DNA of 64,000 nt from Oleiphilaceae bacterium (GTDB lineage Bacteria > Pseudomonadota > Gammaproteobacteria > Pseudomonadales > Oleiphilaceae), in NCBI GenBank assembly GCA_018334495.1, contig JAGXLV010000003.1:40302-104301 (forward strand), read 5' to 3'. The translations under genes and the position numbers were made by a program. A model generated the notes under the pieces. It ran no database searches, was not told the origin of the DNA, and worked only from the letters and a program-made list of their open reading frames with translations. Below are positions 9,076 to 18,613 of this stretch, piece after piece. Numbering within the stretch: position 1 is the stretch's first letter; the number at the start of each line of letters is the position of its first letter.

Positions 9076-9630
9076 TCAGTGCCTGGGTTTCTTTAAATCT
9101 GCCAGGACATCGAACGGATTTTCCCGTTTTTCCGCCTCGGGTTCCGGTGCCTCCGGATCACGCTCGAAGGATTCCAGCACGTCAGTTGCCTGGCAGTCAG
9201 ACCGCTCATGCAAGGGAAATGACGGTAACACCAGAAGCAATTCGTCTTCCACCATTGTCCAAATGTCAGCGTCAAAGTTTTCGGTCTGGAATGGCTCCAA
9301 CTCATTGGGCAGTTGCAAAGCCTGCTCGTCACTGGTGACAAGCCCGAGCCTGAAGTTTGACGTCAGAATTGCCGCCATCGGCTTGAGGCAGCGCTGACAT
9401 TCGAGAACCACTTCGGCCCGAAGACGCCCCGAGACAATTCTGCGGCGCTCGTCATCCATACCGAAAGACAGCGAGACCACACACTGATCTGCCGCATCGG
9501 ACGCCGCTGGCCCCAAAATACAGTCGAAAAAACGACCCAGTGCACTTAAGGGTATATACCCCTCAAGCCCGGCATTCTGTTCTGCCAACCGAAAAGGATC
9601 GACAGATTTAGGCAACTTGGCATTTGACAT
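9076..9630 (-). CDS. yceD: YceD, large-subunit rRNA accumulation protein
   Basis: YceD (DUF177 family) is linked to accumulation of 23S rRNA and is nearly always encoded beside rpmF. The 184-residue protein has the family's C-x-x-C element in VLECQRCLKPM and an acidic C-terminus. The ATG has no recognisable Shine-Dalgarno sequence, and a strong promoter ends only about 9 nt upstream, so the message may have almost no leader. Gene identity comes from the rpmF neighbour and the CQRC segment; its molecular activity is not established. Confidence 0.92.
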   Translation of the reverse strand: MSNAKLPKSVDPFRLAEQNAGLEGYIPLSALGRFFDCILGPAASDAADQCVVSLSFGMDDERRRIVSGRLRAEVVLECQRCLKPMAAILTSNFRLGLVTSDEQALQLPNELEPFQTENFDADIWTMVEDELLLVLPSFPLHERSDCQATDVLESFERDPEAPEPEAEKRENPFDVLADLKKPRH

Positions 9631-9639
9631 AGGCGCGCA

Positions 9640-9668
9640 ATTTTAGTGGCCCGACCGACCCCTGTCAA
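9640..9668 (-). promoter_or_regulatory. Sigma-70 promoter of the yceD-rpmF-plsX-fab block
   Basis: On the minus strand TTGACA (9663-9668) and TAAAAT (9640-9645) are separated by exactly 17 nt. The -35 box is perfect and the -10 box differs at one position. Transcription would begin about 9632-9634, next to the yceD ATG at 9630. Confidence 0.8.
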
Positions 9669-9789
9669 AGAATTCGTCGGTATATTACGTATAATCGCCC
9701 CGTCTGGCAGGATTTAGCTGTCTGCCACCGCCCTAGATTCGATCTGTTAACCGTTTACACCGACTACAATGGCCAGAGGAACCAACATC

Positions 9790-10392
9790 ATGCTTGAAAA
9801 ACCGCTTGTCCTGGCATCATCGTCGCCTTACCGCCGAGCGTTACTCGCCCGGCTCGGCCTGCCTTTTACGACGGCCAGCCCTGATATTGATGAAACCCCC
9901 AATCCGGGTGAAAGCAGTGAAGGGCTGGCCCAACGCCTGGCCGTAGGGAAGGCGCGCGCATTGTCAGAAAGCTATCCGGATCACTGGATCATCGGCTCCG
10001 ATCAGGTCGCGGAGTTGCCTGATGGCAGCCGGCTTGCAAAACCAGGCACCTACCCCAGGGCCTACCAGCAACTGGTAAAAAGCAGCGGCCAGCGCGTCAC
10101 TTTCCATACTGGACTTGCGCTAATCGACACAAGTACCGCGCGCATTGAAAGCCTGAGCGAACCCTTTTACGTCAGCTTCCGAAATCTGACGGAAATCGAG
10201 ATTGAACACTACCTTAAAACCGAAACGCCTTATGACTGCGCTGGCAGCTTCAAGATGGAGGGTCTCGGCATCGCCCTCTTCACGGAGTTCTCGGGCCGCG
10301 ACCCGAACTGCCTCGTCGGCCTTCCGCTGATTGCCTTGAACGACCTGTTCAGAGCCTGGGGCCTCAACCCTTTAACGGTAACACCATCTTAA
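9790..10392 (+). CDS. yceF: Maf-family nucleotide pyrophosphatase (YceF type)
   Basis: Maf proteins hydrolyse non-canonical nucleotides; the YceF subgroup prefers 7-methyl-GTP. The 200-residue protein has the Maf N-terminal signature LASSSPYRRALLARLG and the SDQV element in IIGSDQVAEL. FAGSF-like sequence appears as YDCAGSFKMEGLG, followed by DPNCLVGLPL. I chose the ATG after AGAGGA with 9-nt spacing; an ATG 21 nt upstream lacks a ribosome site. It is divergent from yceD, as in many gammaproteobacteria, and its last 4 nt overlap the convergent sppA gene. Confidence 0.93.
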   Translation: MLEKPLVLASSSPYRRALLARLGLPFTTASPDIDETPNPGESSEGLAQRLAVGKARALSESYPDHWIIGSDQVAELPDGSRLAKPGTYPRAYQQLVKSSGQRVTFHTGLALIDTSTARIESLSEPFYVSFRNLTEIEIEHYLKTETPYDCAGSFKMEGLGIALFTEFSGRDPNCLVGLPLIALNDLFRAWGLNPLTVTPS

Positions 10393-11396
10393 CGGAGCTC
10401 AAGACGGGACTGAACAAGATGGTCGGCCACTGCACTGCCCACGGCAATGCCGAACCGGTCAACCAGGTCCTGAAAAGGCGAAGCCCGCCTCGTATAATCC
10501 ATTAATTCCTCATGCCCGACAATTTCACGGGCGACATAACTGGTGCTGCCAAACCCGTCCACCAGCCCCAGATCAAGGGATTGCTCACCGGTCCAGATCA
10601 GACCGGAGAATAATTCGGGATCGTCGGCAAGGCGTTCACCACGACCGGCTTTGACCTGCTTGACGAATTGCTCGTGGGTCGTTTCCAGAACCTGCTTCCA
10701 GAATTCCACATCTTCTGTCTCTTCCGGTGAAAAGGGGTCAAGAAACGCTTTGTTTTCGCCCGCGGTATACAGCCGGCGCTCGACGCCGAGCTTGTCCATG
10801 ATGCCGGTGAACCCGAATCCGCCCGACACCACACCAATGGACCCCACAAGACTGGCCTCGTTGGCGTATATCTCGTCGGCGGCGGCGGCCATGTAATAAG
10901 CACCGGAAGCACCTATATCGGCAATGACGGCGTAAAGCTTTTTGTCAGGGTATTCGCCCCGCAAACGCTTGATCTCATCATAGACATAGGCCGACTGGAC
11001 GGGGCTGCCGCCCGGGCTGTTGATGCGAAGAATGACGCCCCTGGCCGCTTCGTTGCCAAAAGCTTCACGCAGCGAGCCGACAATCAGGTCGGCACTGGCC
11101 TGGGAATCCGCAGCGATGGGGCCCTCGACCTCAATCACCGCCGTATGGTCCCTGGCGGTCGGCGCCATGGCCTGCCCCAGCGGGTCCCTGAACATGAACA
11201 GCAGCGCAAACAGGTAAGTAAAGGTCAGAAGCTTGAAAAAGATTCCCCAGCGCCGCCCTCTTCGCTGCTCAGTTTGCAGGGACTTAACCAGTCTTTCGAT
11301 TAACCGCTCCTCGCCATCGCCTTTGCTTCGGGTGTTCGACGGCGGGGACTTGGCGCCACCCCAGCCCGGCTTCTGATCCGATTCCCAATCTGACAT
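10389..11396 (-). CDS. sppA: Signal peptide peptidase SppA (short S49 form)
   Basis: This S49-family serine protease degrades cleaved signal peptides in the inner membrane. It has 335 residues, so it is the short one-domain form and not the 600-residue E. coli type. A charged N-terminus is followed by one membrane helix at about 51-69. The expected nucleophile is in GASGAYYMA (S164) and the lysine base in GENKAFLDPF (K216). SLVGSIGV is the S49 signature. It lies downstream of rluC and the HAD gene on the same strand, the order seen in Pseudomonas. Confidence 0.94.
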   Translation of the reverse strand: MSDWESDQKPGWGGAKSPPSNTRSKGDGEERLIERLVKSLQTEQRRGRRWGIFFKLLTFTYLFALLFMFRDPLGQAMAPTARDHTAVIEVEGPIAADSQASADLIVGSLREAFGNEAARGVILRINSPGGSPVQSAYVYDEIKRLRGEYPDKKLYAVIADIGASGAYYMAAAADEIYANEASLVGSIGVVSGGFGFTGIMDKLGVERRLYTAGENKAFLDPFSPEETEDVEFWKQVLETTHEQFVKQVKAGRGERLADDPELFSGLIWTGEQSLDLGLVDGFGSTSYVAREIVGHEELMDYTRRASPFQDLVDRFGIAVGSAVADHLVQSRLELR

Positions 11397-11504
11397 TGCC
11401 TGCGTACCTGCGTTAATGACTTGTGAAAATATTTGCGTCGAGAAACCGACGCAAATCCAAAGCGTTTCGCCAACTACCTGGCCATTTTTAAGGCCGAGGG
11501 TACA

Positions 11505-12152
11505 TCAAATTTCCAGCGCCACCCGAAGATCGGCCACAGACTCGACAACGGCCACGGGGGAAAACCGCCCCAGGGCCTCCAGGCCGTGCACCCCCCACTG
11601 AACCCCAATGGCCGGCATTCCGATGCGCTGGGCCATATCCATGTCGTACACGGTATCGCCAATCATAACGGCCTCCCACGGCTTTACTGAGTGAAACTCA
11701 AGAATTTCGGCCAGCATCGCGGGATCCGGTTTGGACCGGGTTTCATCGGCACAACGGGTCAGGGTGAAATGCTCTGCCAAACCACTGCTCACCAGCGCCT
11801 GATCCAGACCACGGCGACTTTTACCCGTCGCCACCGCACAGTGGCGGCCATCGATCTTCAGATCAGCCAGAACCTCCACCATGCCTTTAAACACATTCTG
11901 CGGCGTCGTGCTCTTGGTAAAAAAATGCCGACCGTAACTTTCGCGCAGCGCGGCTATAGCATCAGGCGTAATGCCCGGATAGAGCGATTCCAGGGCTTCC
12001 TCGATGCCAAGCCCTATAATATTGCGATAAGCATCGCGGTCGAGCGCGGGAAAACCCAATTCACTGGCCGCCCCGTGCAGGCTATCGGCAATGTGTTCCA
12101 CTGAGTCCACCAGCGTCCCGTCCCAGTCAAAAATGGCGACTTTGATTGCCAT
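11505..12152 (-). CDS. HAD-superfamily phosphatase (Gph/PgmB-like)
   Basis: The product is a 215-residue HAD hydrolase of subfamily IA. Motif I is FDWDGTLVDS with two aspartates, motif II is in VATGKSRRGL, and motifs III/IV appear as RSKPDPAML and MIGDTVYDMDMA. A cap domain lies between motifs I and II. I chose the ATG preceded by AGGT; an upstream ATG adds nine residues. It sits between rluC and sppA, 35 nt after rluC. Its substrate cannot be read from the sequence; phosphoglycolate or a sugar phosphate are possible. Confidence 0.9.
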   Translation of the reverse strand: MAIKVAIFDWDGTLVDSVEHIADSLHGAASELGFPALDRDAYRNIIGLGIEEALESLYPGITPDAIAALRESYGRHFFTKSTTPQNVFKGMVEVLADLKIDGRHCAVATGKSRRGLDQALVSSGLAEHFTLTRCADETRSKPDPAMLAEILEFHSVKPWEAVMIGDTVYDMDMAQRIGMPAIGVQWGVHGLEALGRFSPVAVVESVADLRVALEI

Positions 12153-12187
12153 AACACCTGACCTCTCTGTGTCTTTCATTTTCTGTT

Positions 12188-13261
12188 TCAGCCGACCTTC
12201 GCGCGACCGGCCAGCTTATCAATGGTTTTGGCAAAAGCCGCGTCATAGGGCGCCTCAAATTCAACCCTCTCGTCACTGCCGGGCATATCAAACTGAAGCG
12301 CCCGGGCGTGGAGCATCAGGCGCTGCCCACCAGCCGCCCTGAAAGCTTTCCGACCGGCATCGTCCATATACTTGTCGTCACCGCCAACTGGATGACCGGC
12401 ATGGGCACAATGAACCCGAATCTGATGGGTGCGACCTGTGACCGGCGAGGCTTGCACCAGGGTATAGCCCCGGTAAACGGCGATCACCCGGAACAGGGTC
12501 CGGGACTCCTTGCCTGCGACATCTATCCGCACACGCCGCTCTCCGCCCGGCAACTCGAAGCGCAAAAGCGGCTCGTCGACCGCGCCGAGGCCGGCCGGCC
12601 AGACACCCTCGACCAGCGCGTGATAATGCTTGCGGACCCGTTTTTGCCGTAATTGTTCCTGCAAGTGGCGAAGCGCCGAGCGTTTTTTGGCCACCATGAT
12701 CAGCCCGGAGGTGTCACGATCAAGACGGTGTACCAATTCAAGAAACCGGGCTTCAGGCCGAGCGGCCCGGAGCACCTCGATCAGCCCGAAATCAAGGCCG
12801 CTGCCGCCGTGGACTGCAATGCCCGCCGGCTTGTTCACCACCAGCATGTCCGTGTTCTCAAAAATGACGGCGGCTTGCACGACTTCCTGAACACGGGAAC
12901 CCGGGGACGGTTTTATTTCGCGGTTTTTCTGATCCAACGGGGGCACCCGAACCTGATCACCCGCCTTGAGTTTGGTGTCAGGCCGCACCCGGCCTTTATT
13001 GATGCGAACTTCGCCCTTGCGAATAATTTTGTAAATAACACTGCGCGGAACCCCACGAACCAGCGCCATCAGAAAGTTGTCGAGGCGCTGGCCGGCAGTT
13101 TCTGCGTCTATATCGAGCCACTGAACACCGCTTCGGAAATTATCGGCGTCCGGTTTCGTGGATTCTGCTGGCGTGCGGGCGGTGGAACTGCCGGCTAACG
13201 GTTTGCCCGACGGTTTTAATCGCCTTTTGCGGCCGGCTTTCGGACTTCTGGAATCAGACAT
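12188..13261 (-). CDS. rluC: 23S rRNA pseudouridine synthase RluC
   Basis: RluC converts uridines 955, 2504 and 2580 of 23S rRNA (E. coli numbering) to pseudouridine. The protein has 357 residues. It begins with a basic, low-complexity extension of about 45 residues, then an S4 RNA-binding domain (RLDNFLMALVRGVPRSVIYKIIRKGEVRINKGRV, split here for length at its middle), then the catalytic domain with the aspartate in HRLDRDTSGLIMVAKK. TGRTHQIRVH is a further conserved motif. The start follows AGGA at 5 nt; a longer in-frame start is possible but lacks a site. The gene is divergent from rne, the usual arrangement. Confidence 0.95.
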   Translation of the reverse strand: MSDSRSPKAGRKRRLKPSGKPLAGSSTARTPAESTKPDADNFRSGVQWLDIDAETAGQRLDNFLMALVRGVPRSVIYKIIRKGEVRINKGRVRPDTKLKAGDQVRVPPLDQKNREIKPSPGSRVQEVVQAAVIFENTDMLVVNKPAGIAVHGGSGLDFGLIEVLRAARPEARFLELVHRLDRDTSGLIMVAKKRSALRHLQEQLRQKRVRKHYHALVEGVWPAGLGAVDEPLLRFELPGGERRVRIDVAGKESRTLFRVIAVYRGYTLVQASPVTGRTHQIRVHCAHAGHPVGGDDKYMDDAGRKAFRAAGGQRLMLHARALQFDMPGSDERVEFEAPYDAAFAKTIDKLAGRAKVG

Positions 13262-13866
13262 GGAATCCTGGTTGCAAAAAGGTGCGCCGGGCCTGCCGCG
13301 CAAGGGATTGATAAGCCCGAGAAATGCTGTTATCTTCCAGCTTGGCGCTCGATTTGTCTACGGCACGGCCAAAATGCCTGTCGCCGGAGCGGCTGAAGTA
13401 TACCGATACTTACTGAGAGTTTGAACGCCAACAGCGCAACCAATGAGGCTATGGCGGCAAACAGCTTTCAAAGCCTACCACCACGACCCGCATATGGGCA
13501 GGGTGCGGCATTGAAGGCAGGAATTTAAACCGTACGGGAAACCCGACGGGCGACATCGCGAAGATTCATTACCAGCACGCAGGGCCGGGCCGTCCAGCAT
13601 ACAAATAAGACATGAGACCCAGGCGCCTGCGTGAATTTGACATCGGAAAACATGCGTCAACAGACATTGATATCCAACGACTATCCCCTGCTTGCAGGCA
13701 GCCGGACAATCCGCGGTTTTTTTCGACGAGTGGGCCAGCTTTTCGTCCCACTCTGAGCCGTCTGGCCGTGGTCTCATTGAGCCATCGGCACCACGCAGGT
13801 TCTGCTTCGCAGATGCCCCCAGTCAGGTTTCCTGTTCTCATCTAACAACAGGAAACACTCCTTTCC
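13262..13866 (+). promoter_or_regulatory. rluC-rne divergent control region with long rne leader
   Basis: These 605 bp carry no convincing gene. In E. coli the rne message has a leader of about 360 nt that allows RNase E to control its own mRNA, and this region has room for one. A short stem (CGGA/TCCG around 13703-13713) followed by GCGG and seven T at 13717-13723 may be a weak terminator or attenuator. I did not find a -35/-10 pair that I would defend. Assignment as leader is inference from position. Confidence 0.45.
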
Positions 13867-16800
13867 ATGAAAAGAATGCTGATTAATGCAATTCACACCG
13901 AAGAATTGCGCGTCGCTCTAGTTGATGGCCAACGCCTGTTCGACCTGGATATCGAATCCAGCTCACGGGAACAGAAAAAATCCAACATCTACAAAGGACG
14001 CATCACCCGCGTTGAACCCAGCCTGGAAGCTGCCTTTGTTGACTTCGGCGCTGACCGTCACGGCTTTTTACCCCTGAAAGAGATCTCCAAGGAATATTTC
14101 CGCAAGTCGCCCGGCCAGATTGAAGGCAAGGTCAATATCAAGGACGCGGTTTCCGAGGGCCAGGAAGTCATTGTCCAGGTGGACAAAGAAGAGCGCGGCA
14201 ACAAAGGTGCCGCCCTGACCACCTTTATTTCCCTGGCCGGGCGTTACCTCGTGCTGATGCCCAACAACGCCCGCGCCGGTGGTATTTCACGCCGGATTGA
14301 AGGCGAAGAACGGGCCCAGCTGAAGGAAGCCATGAGCGGTGTCCAGGTGCCTAAATCCATGGGCATTATTGTGCGCACGGCGGGAATTGGCCGCACCACG
14401 GAAGAACTTCAGTGGGATCTGGATTACCTGATCCAGTTCTGGGAGGCCATCACCCAGGCCGCGAGCGAACGCAAGGCGCCCTTCCTGATCCACCAGGAAA
14501 GCAATGTCATCATCCGCGCCGTGCGGGATTACCTGCGCCAGGATATCGGCGAAGTGCTGATCGACTCCGCCGTCGTCTACGAAGATGTTCTGAGCTTTGT
14601 CCGTGCGGTCATGCCCACGTTCGAGAACAAGATCAAGCTGTACGAGGATGAAATCCCCCTGTTCAGCCGTTACCAGATCGAAGGCCAGATCGAAACCGCC
14701 TTCCAGCGCGAAGTGAAGCTGCCTTCCGGCGGGTCCATTGTCATTGACCCCACTGAAGCCCTGGTGTCCATCGACATCAACTCTTCCCGCGCCACAAAAG
14801 GCCACGATATTGAAGAGACCGCCCTGCAGACCAACCTGGAGGCGGCGGAAGAGATTGCCCGTCAATTGCGCCTGCGAGACATGGGCGGTTTGATTGTTAT
14901 CGATTTTATCGACATGACGCCCGCCAAGCATCAGCGCGAAGTGGAACAGAAGGTGCGCGAAGCACTGGAAATCGACCGGGCCCGGGTTCAGGTCGGCAAA
15001 ATTTCCCGCTTTGGTCTTCTGGAGATGTCCCGCCAACGCCTGCGGCCGTCATTGGGCGAGACTCGCAGCGAGGTCTGCCCGCGCTGCAATGGCCAGGGCA
15101 CCATTCGGGACATCGAATCGCTGGCCTTGAGCATCATGAGACTGGTATTCGAGGAATCGTCCAAGGACAAGACCGGTGAAGTCCGGGCCATCGTGCCGAT
15201 TTCGGTTGCCACCTTCCTGTTGAACGAAAAACGCAAGCAAATTGCGGATATCGAAGCCAACCAGGAAGTCAGCATCATGGTCGTGCCCGCTCCTCATATG
15301 GACACGCCGCACTTTGAAATCTTGCGCATGCGGGACGACGAAGCCGGTGCAGAGCGCGAATCAAGCTATCAGGTAGCCCACGCCTACACTGAACGCGAAG
15401 AAGAGGCCGTGGCGGCGCCAGTGGAGCGGGAAGTCGTGCGCGAAGAAGCTGCCGTCAAAGCCATTCGGCCAAGCGCACCTGCACCCGCCCCCGCGGAGAC
15501 GGCGGCAGCACCGGAGCCGAGTCCCGCAGCAAAGCCGTCGCAGACTCCGCAAACGCCGGAAAAAGAAGAGCAAAGCCTGCTCAAACGGCTTTCCCGGAAA
15601 ATTTCGGACTTTTTCAACGGCGAGGACCTGGTTGAGTCAGAGGGAGCCAGGGCGCGCCAGGCTCAGGACCAGCTCCGCAGCCATGGCCGTCAGGAACGTC
15701 GCAAGTCCCGTGTCGCGCGAGATGAGGAGCAAACCGAAAGAGGTGCCAGCGAGAGCCGGCGTCCAAGCGGTGCAGCCAGTGCAGACACTGGCGAAGACAC
15801 TCGCGGCAAAACCCGCGGCGGCCGTGGTCGCAGCCGGAGCCAAGGTGCGGATAGCGGCCGCAACGGGGAGCGGCCACAGAGCAGCCGTCGCGGTCAGCCG
15901 GGTAAAACCGACGAAGGCAAAACCCAGCAGAGCAAGCCCCAGGAAACCAAGCCCAAAACCGATAAAGCCGCGAGCCCGGCCGTTGCCGAGCAACCGGCTG
16001 GCGAAGAAAAACGCCGTCGGCCGCGCCGTCAGCGCAATCGGGACGGCTCTCCGGTGGAAGCGGCAGGCAGTAAGCCGGCGGAACGCAAGGCCAGCAAACC
16101 GGACACGGCCAAAGATCTGGCCGAGCCGACACAAACCGACGAGGCCGTGACCGGAAGTAATGCCCCTGCCCCTGAAATGACGCCAGGGCAAGCTGATACT
16201 CTGGACAGGGATCGGGAGCTGGCCGCCAGTGAACAAAACGACCCAGTAAGCCAGGATCAAACGACGACACCGAAGACAGCGCCACGGCGCGCTCGTGGCG
16301 GCAGAAAACCTCAAGCTGCCAAGGCAGAGCAAGCCGAAACCGCCACCCCATCCGGGAACGCGGAAGCTGAAAAGACACCAGACGAGACAGCGCCGGTAGC
16401 GCCAACTGAGCCACCAGAGCCCGAGTGGGAGCCGGTGCTGGGCGTTCCCGGCACTGGCCCGGACACAGCCCCGGAAACGCCTGCACCGGAGCCGGCTAAA
16501 GCTAAAGAAGACGCGCCTGCAGAGGCGCAAGAGCCTGACTGGGAACCAGTGCAAGGCCTGCCGAGCGCTGAGCCGGCGCCAACGCCAGAACCGGCCCAGC
16601 CCGAAGCCGGTGAAGAAGAAAAGCCGGCCCGGGTTGAAGAGTCGGCACAAGTGCCAGAGCCAGAACCAGCGCCAGAGCCAGAGCCAGAGCTAAGCACACC
16701 TGCCGCTGAGCCGGAGGCAGCATCGCAGGCGCCAGAGCCAGCTCAAGCCGAACCAGAGCCGAAACCGGTGGAAGAGGCCAAACCGGTCGATGCACCTGAA

Positions 16801-17010
16801 ACCGGGCAAGAAGCGGCCTCAGAGCACACAGCCGAAAAGGCGCCTGGGCGGGCTTATAATGACCCGAGGGAAGTGCGCAAACGTGAAAAAGCGGCCGCGG
16901 CAAATCGAGCAGCCGAGATCGACAACGCCAAAGGCGATGGGTCAGGCGCTACAGAAACCGATGACGAGGCCGATCAGGGCAGAAAAACCTCTGATCAGCA
17001 GCAATCCTGA
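13867..17010 (+). CDS. rne: Ribonuclease E
   Basis: RNase E is the main endonuclease of mRNA decay and rRNA/tRNA processing and scaffolds the degradosome at the inner membrane. The 1047-residue protein starts [21 protein letters not shown], almost as in E. coli. The S1 domain covers about 37-120; catalytic aspartates are D303 (VSIDIN) and D346 (IDFIDM), and the zinc-link is CPRC at 404-407, all with E. coli numbering. [17 protein letters not shown] near 565-582 is a likely amphipathic membrane anchor. The last 450 residues are disordered: Arg/Gly/Ser-rich RNA-binding stretches, then Pro/Glu/Ala-rich sequence with two related blocks, [10 protein letters not shown] and [24 protein letters not shown] ends the tail. 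Confidence 0.98.
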   Translation: MKRMLINAIHTEELRVALVDGQRLFDLDIESSSREQKKSNIYKGRITRVEPSLEAAFVDFGADRHGFLPLKEISKEYFRKSPGQIEGKVNIKDAVSEGQEVIVQVDKEERGNKGAALTTFISLAGRYLVLMPNNARAGGISRRIEGEERAQLKEAMSGVQVPKSMGIIVRTAGIGRTTEELQWDLDYLIQFWEAITQAASERKAPFLIHQESNVIIRAVRDYLRQDIGEVLIDSAVVYEDVLSFVRAVMPTFENKIKLYEDEIPLFSRYQIEGQIETAFQREVKLPSGGSIVIDPTEALVSIDINSSRATKGHDIEETALQTNLEAAEEIARQLRLRDMGGLIVIDFIDMTPAKHQREVEQKVREALEIDRARVQVGKISRFGLLEMSRQRLRPSLGETRSEVCPRCNGQGTIRDIESLALSIMRLVFEESSKDKTGEVRAIVPISVATFLLNEKRKQIADIEANQEVSIMVVPAPHMDTPHFEILRMRDDEAGAERESSYQVAHAYTEREEEAVAAPVEREVVREEAAVKAIRPSAPAPAPAETAAAPEPSPAAKPSQTPQTPEKEEQSLLKRLSRKISDFFNGEDLVESEGARARQAQDQLRSHGRQERRKSRVARDEEQTERGASESRRPSGAASADTGEDTRGKTRGGRGRSRSQGADSGRNGERPQSSRRGQPGKTDEGKTQQSKPQETKPKTDKAASPAVAEQPAGEEKRRRPRRQRNRDGSPVEAAGSKPAERKASKPDTAKDLAEPTQTDEAVTGSNAPAPEMTPGQADTLDRDRELAASEQNDPVSQDQTTTPKTAPRRARGGRKPQAAKAEQAETATPSGNAEAEKTPDETAPVAPTEPPEPEWEPVLGVPGTGPDTAPETPAPEPAKAKEDAPAEAQEPDWEPVQGLPSAEPAPTPEPAQPEAGEEEKPARVEESAQVPEPEPAPEPEPELSTPAAEPEAASQAPEPAQAEPEPKPVEEAKPVDAPETGQEAASEHTAEKAPGRAYNDPREVRKREKAAAANRAAEIDNAKGDGSGATETDDEADQGRKTSDQQQS

Positions 17011-17033
17011 GCGTAAGCTTCACCCTTAATTGC

Positions 17034-17058
17034 CCGGGAGAGGCTCGCCCTCTCCCGG
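17034..17058 (+). terminator. Hairpin after rne
   Basis: CCGGGAGAGG (17034-17043) pairs perfectly with CCTCTCCCGG (17049-17058) around a 5-nt loop. Only two T follow, so termination efficiency is uncertain; it may instead protect the rne 3' end or allow read-through into the next gene. Confidence 0.6.
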
Positions 17059-17095
17059 TTGTCATCGATACCGCTTGACCGCCAGGAGTTTTATG

Positions 17096-17635
17096 ATGTT
17101 ATCCAACTCGGAAATAGAGTCACTAGAAGACATTTTGTTTGCCGAGCCCTGGGGAGAAGACGCCCTGGACTTTTTCGGCCTGCATGGCATGGTTTGCGCC
17201 AGTGTCGTGGGCCCGATAACCATTTCCACTGAAAATCTGTTCATGCTCGCCACGGGGCTGGATGAGCTGCCCGAAGACACTGTGCCGCCGGTATTCAAGA
17301 CACTGGTGGAAACGCTTTCCAACGGCCTTGCGCATTCTCTTGACATGGGGCAGGCACTGGAACTGCCCGAGCCTGAAGATGGCGACCCCATGAACGCACT
17401 GGAAAACTGGTGCGCCGGTTTTGTGGAAGTCTTTCTCGAAAATGAGGAAGCCTGGCTGCAAGATAATGAAGAGGAAGTGGCGGAACTGCTGGTGCCCATG
17501 TTAACGCTCTCCGGATTTTACGAGGACGAAGACTTCCAGCGTGTCCGTGAAAGTGAGAAGTTGAGCCAGCAAATGGCCGATGCTATCCCCGACTCCCTGA
17601 CTGATCTATATCTGCTGTTTCACGCTCCGGACTAA
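17096..17635 (+). CDS. UPF0149 (YgfB/YecA-type) protein
   Basis: This is a 179-residue acidic, mostly helical protein. The pattern LEDILFAEPWGEDALDFFGLHGMVCASVVGP resembles the LxGFL-type opening of the UPF0149 family, with a conserved WCAGFVEVF segment near residue 103. AGGAG precedes two adjacent ATGs (17093 and 17096); the second has better spacing. Its last 53 nt overlap the convergent RNase AM gene. In Pseudomonas, YgfB affects regulator control of cell-wall recycling, but the function of this copy is unknown. The family call is moderate because the sequence is divergent. Confidence 0.75.
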   Translation: MLSNSEIESLEDILFAEPWGEDALDFFGLHGMVCASVVGPITISTENLFMLATGLDELPEDTVPPVFKTLVETLSNGLAHSLDMGQALELPEPEDGDPMNALENWCAGFVEVFLENEEAWLQDNEEEVAELLVPMLTLSGFYEDEDFQRVRESEKLSQQMADAIPDSLTDLYLLFHAPD

Positions 17636-18509
17636 GGCCCTTAGCCATAGTTACCGGCTTGTGAAAGTGCTCCCACACCGGTAACAGGCCATCCGGCAGC
17701 GCGGCAATGCGCCCCAGTTCGCACCAGGGCGCACCCGGAAAGTGAAAATCACTGCCCTGGGATGCGAGCATCGCCTCACGGCGGCAAAGTTCCGCCAGAA
17801 AGCCCAGATCACCACTGGACTGACCCGAGGTCGAAACCTCCAGCGCGCGACCGCCAGCACGCCTGAAATCGGCTACAAGGGCCCTCAGCCGCGTTGCCGT
17901 CATCTTATATTTGCGGGGGTGGGCCAGCACCGCCACGCCCCCGGCATCCCGTATCCAGCCGACTACGGTGGCCAGTTCCGGCCAGAATGCTTTGACGTCG
18001 CCCAGCTTACCCGCTCCCAGGTAACGCTTGAATGCCATATTCATATCCTTTACGACGCCGGCATCCACCAGCACCCGGGCAAAATGCGGACGTCCCGGGA
18101 CATTGCCATCAGCCTGAGCCTGAGCCTGCTCCAGTAAATCCGGGACCGGCAGCCGGCTGAGGCGCTCGGCAATCATCCGTGCCCGACGCCAGCGATTTTC
18201 AAACTGTTCTGCCAGCGCGGCCTGCAAGGCCGGCGAGGCCACGTCAAAGTCGAGGCCGACCACATGAATGGTCTGGCTTTTCCAGACACAGGAGAGCTCC
18301 GTGCCGGTGATCAGTTCAATACCGACCTGCTCTGCCGCCGCCGAGGCCTCCGGCAAACCGGCAATGGTGTCGTGATCGGTCAGGGCCAGATGGGTTACAC
18401 CCCGCTCATGGGCGCGGCTGACCAGGTCCCGGGGTGACAGCTTGCCGTCAGAAGCGCGGCTGTGGCAATGAAGATCAATGCAGGTGGATCTTGGCTGAGG
18501 TATAGTCAC
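17583..18509 (-). CDS. rnm: RNase AM (YciV/TrpH-type PHP exonuclease)
   Basis: The product is a PHP-domain hydrolase of 308 residues. E. coli YciV, now RNase AM, trims the 5' ends of rRNAs as a 5'-3' exonuclease. Metal-binding motifs are visible in order: DLHCHSRASDG near 12-22, LTDHDTIAG near 43-51, GTELSC near 68, LAHPRKYK in the second half, and GSDFHFPG towards the end. Start and length agree with the family. It is divergent from the yciI gene, 104 bp away, and its 3' end runs into the convergent UPF0149 gene. Confidence 0.9.
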   Translation of the reverse strand: MTIPQPRSTCIDLHCHSRASDGKLSPRDLVSRAHERGVTHLALTDHDTIAGLPEASAAAEQVGIELITGTELSCVWKSQTIHVVGLDFDVASPALQAALAEQFENRWRRARMIAERLSRLPVPDLLEQAQAQADGNVPGRPHFARVLVDAGVVKDMNMAFKRYLGAGKLGDVKAFWPELATVVGWIRDAGGVAVLAHPRKYKMTATRLRALVADFRRAGGRALEVSTSGQSSGDLGFLAELCRREAMLASQGSDFHFPGAPWCELGRIAALPDGLLPVWEHFHKPVTMAKGLSPERETADIDQSGSRG

Positions 18510-18613
18510 ATGGTTTCCCGTTGGTTGGGGTCAGTATCAGACACTAGGGTTGTATCACCGGGAGTTTACCAGCTTGACCATCAAAACGGATATCCAAGGA
18601 GCAAGACACCGCT

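Noticed and set aside
13637..13660. TTGAC and GTCAA in the rne leader as an ANR site
   Set aside because: The half-sites are 14 nt apart; ANR/FNR needs 4 nt.
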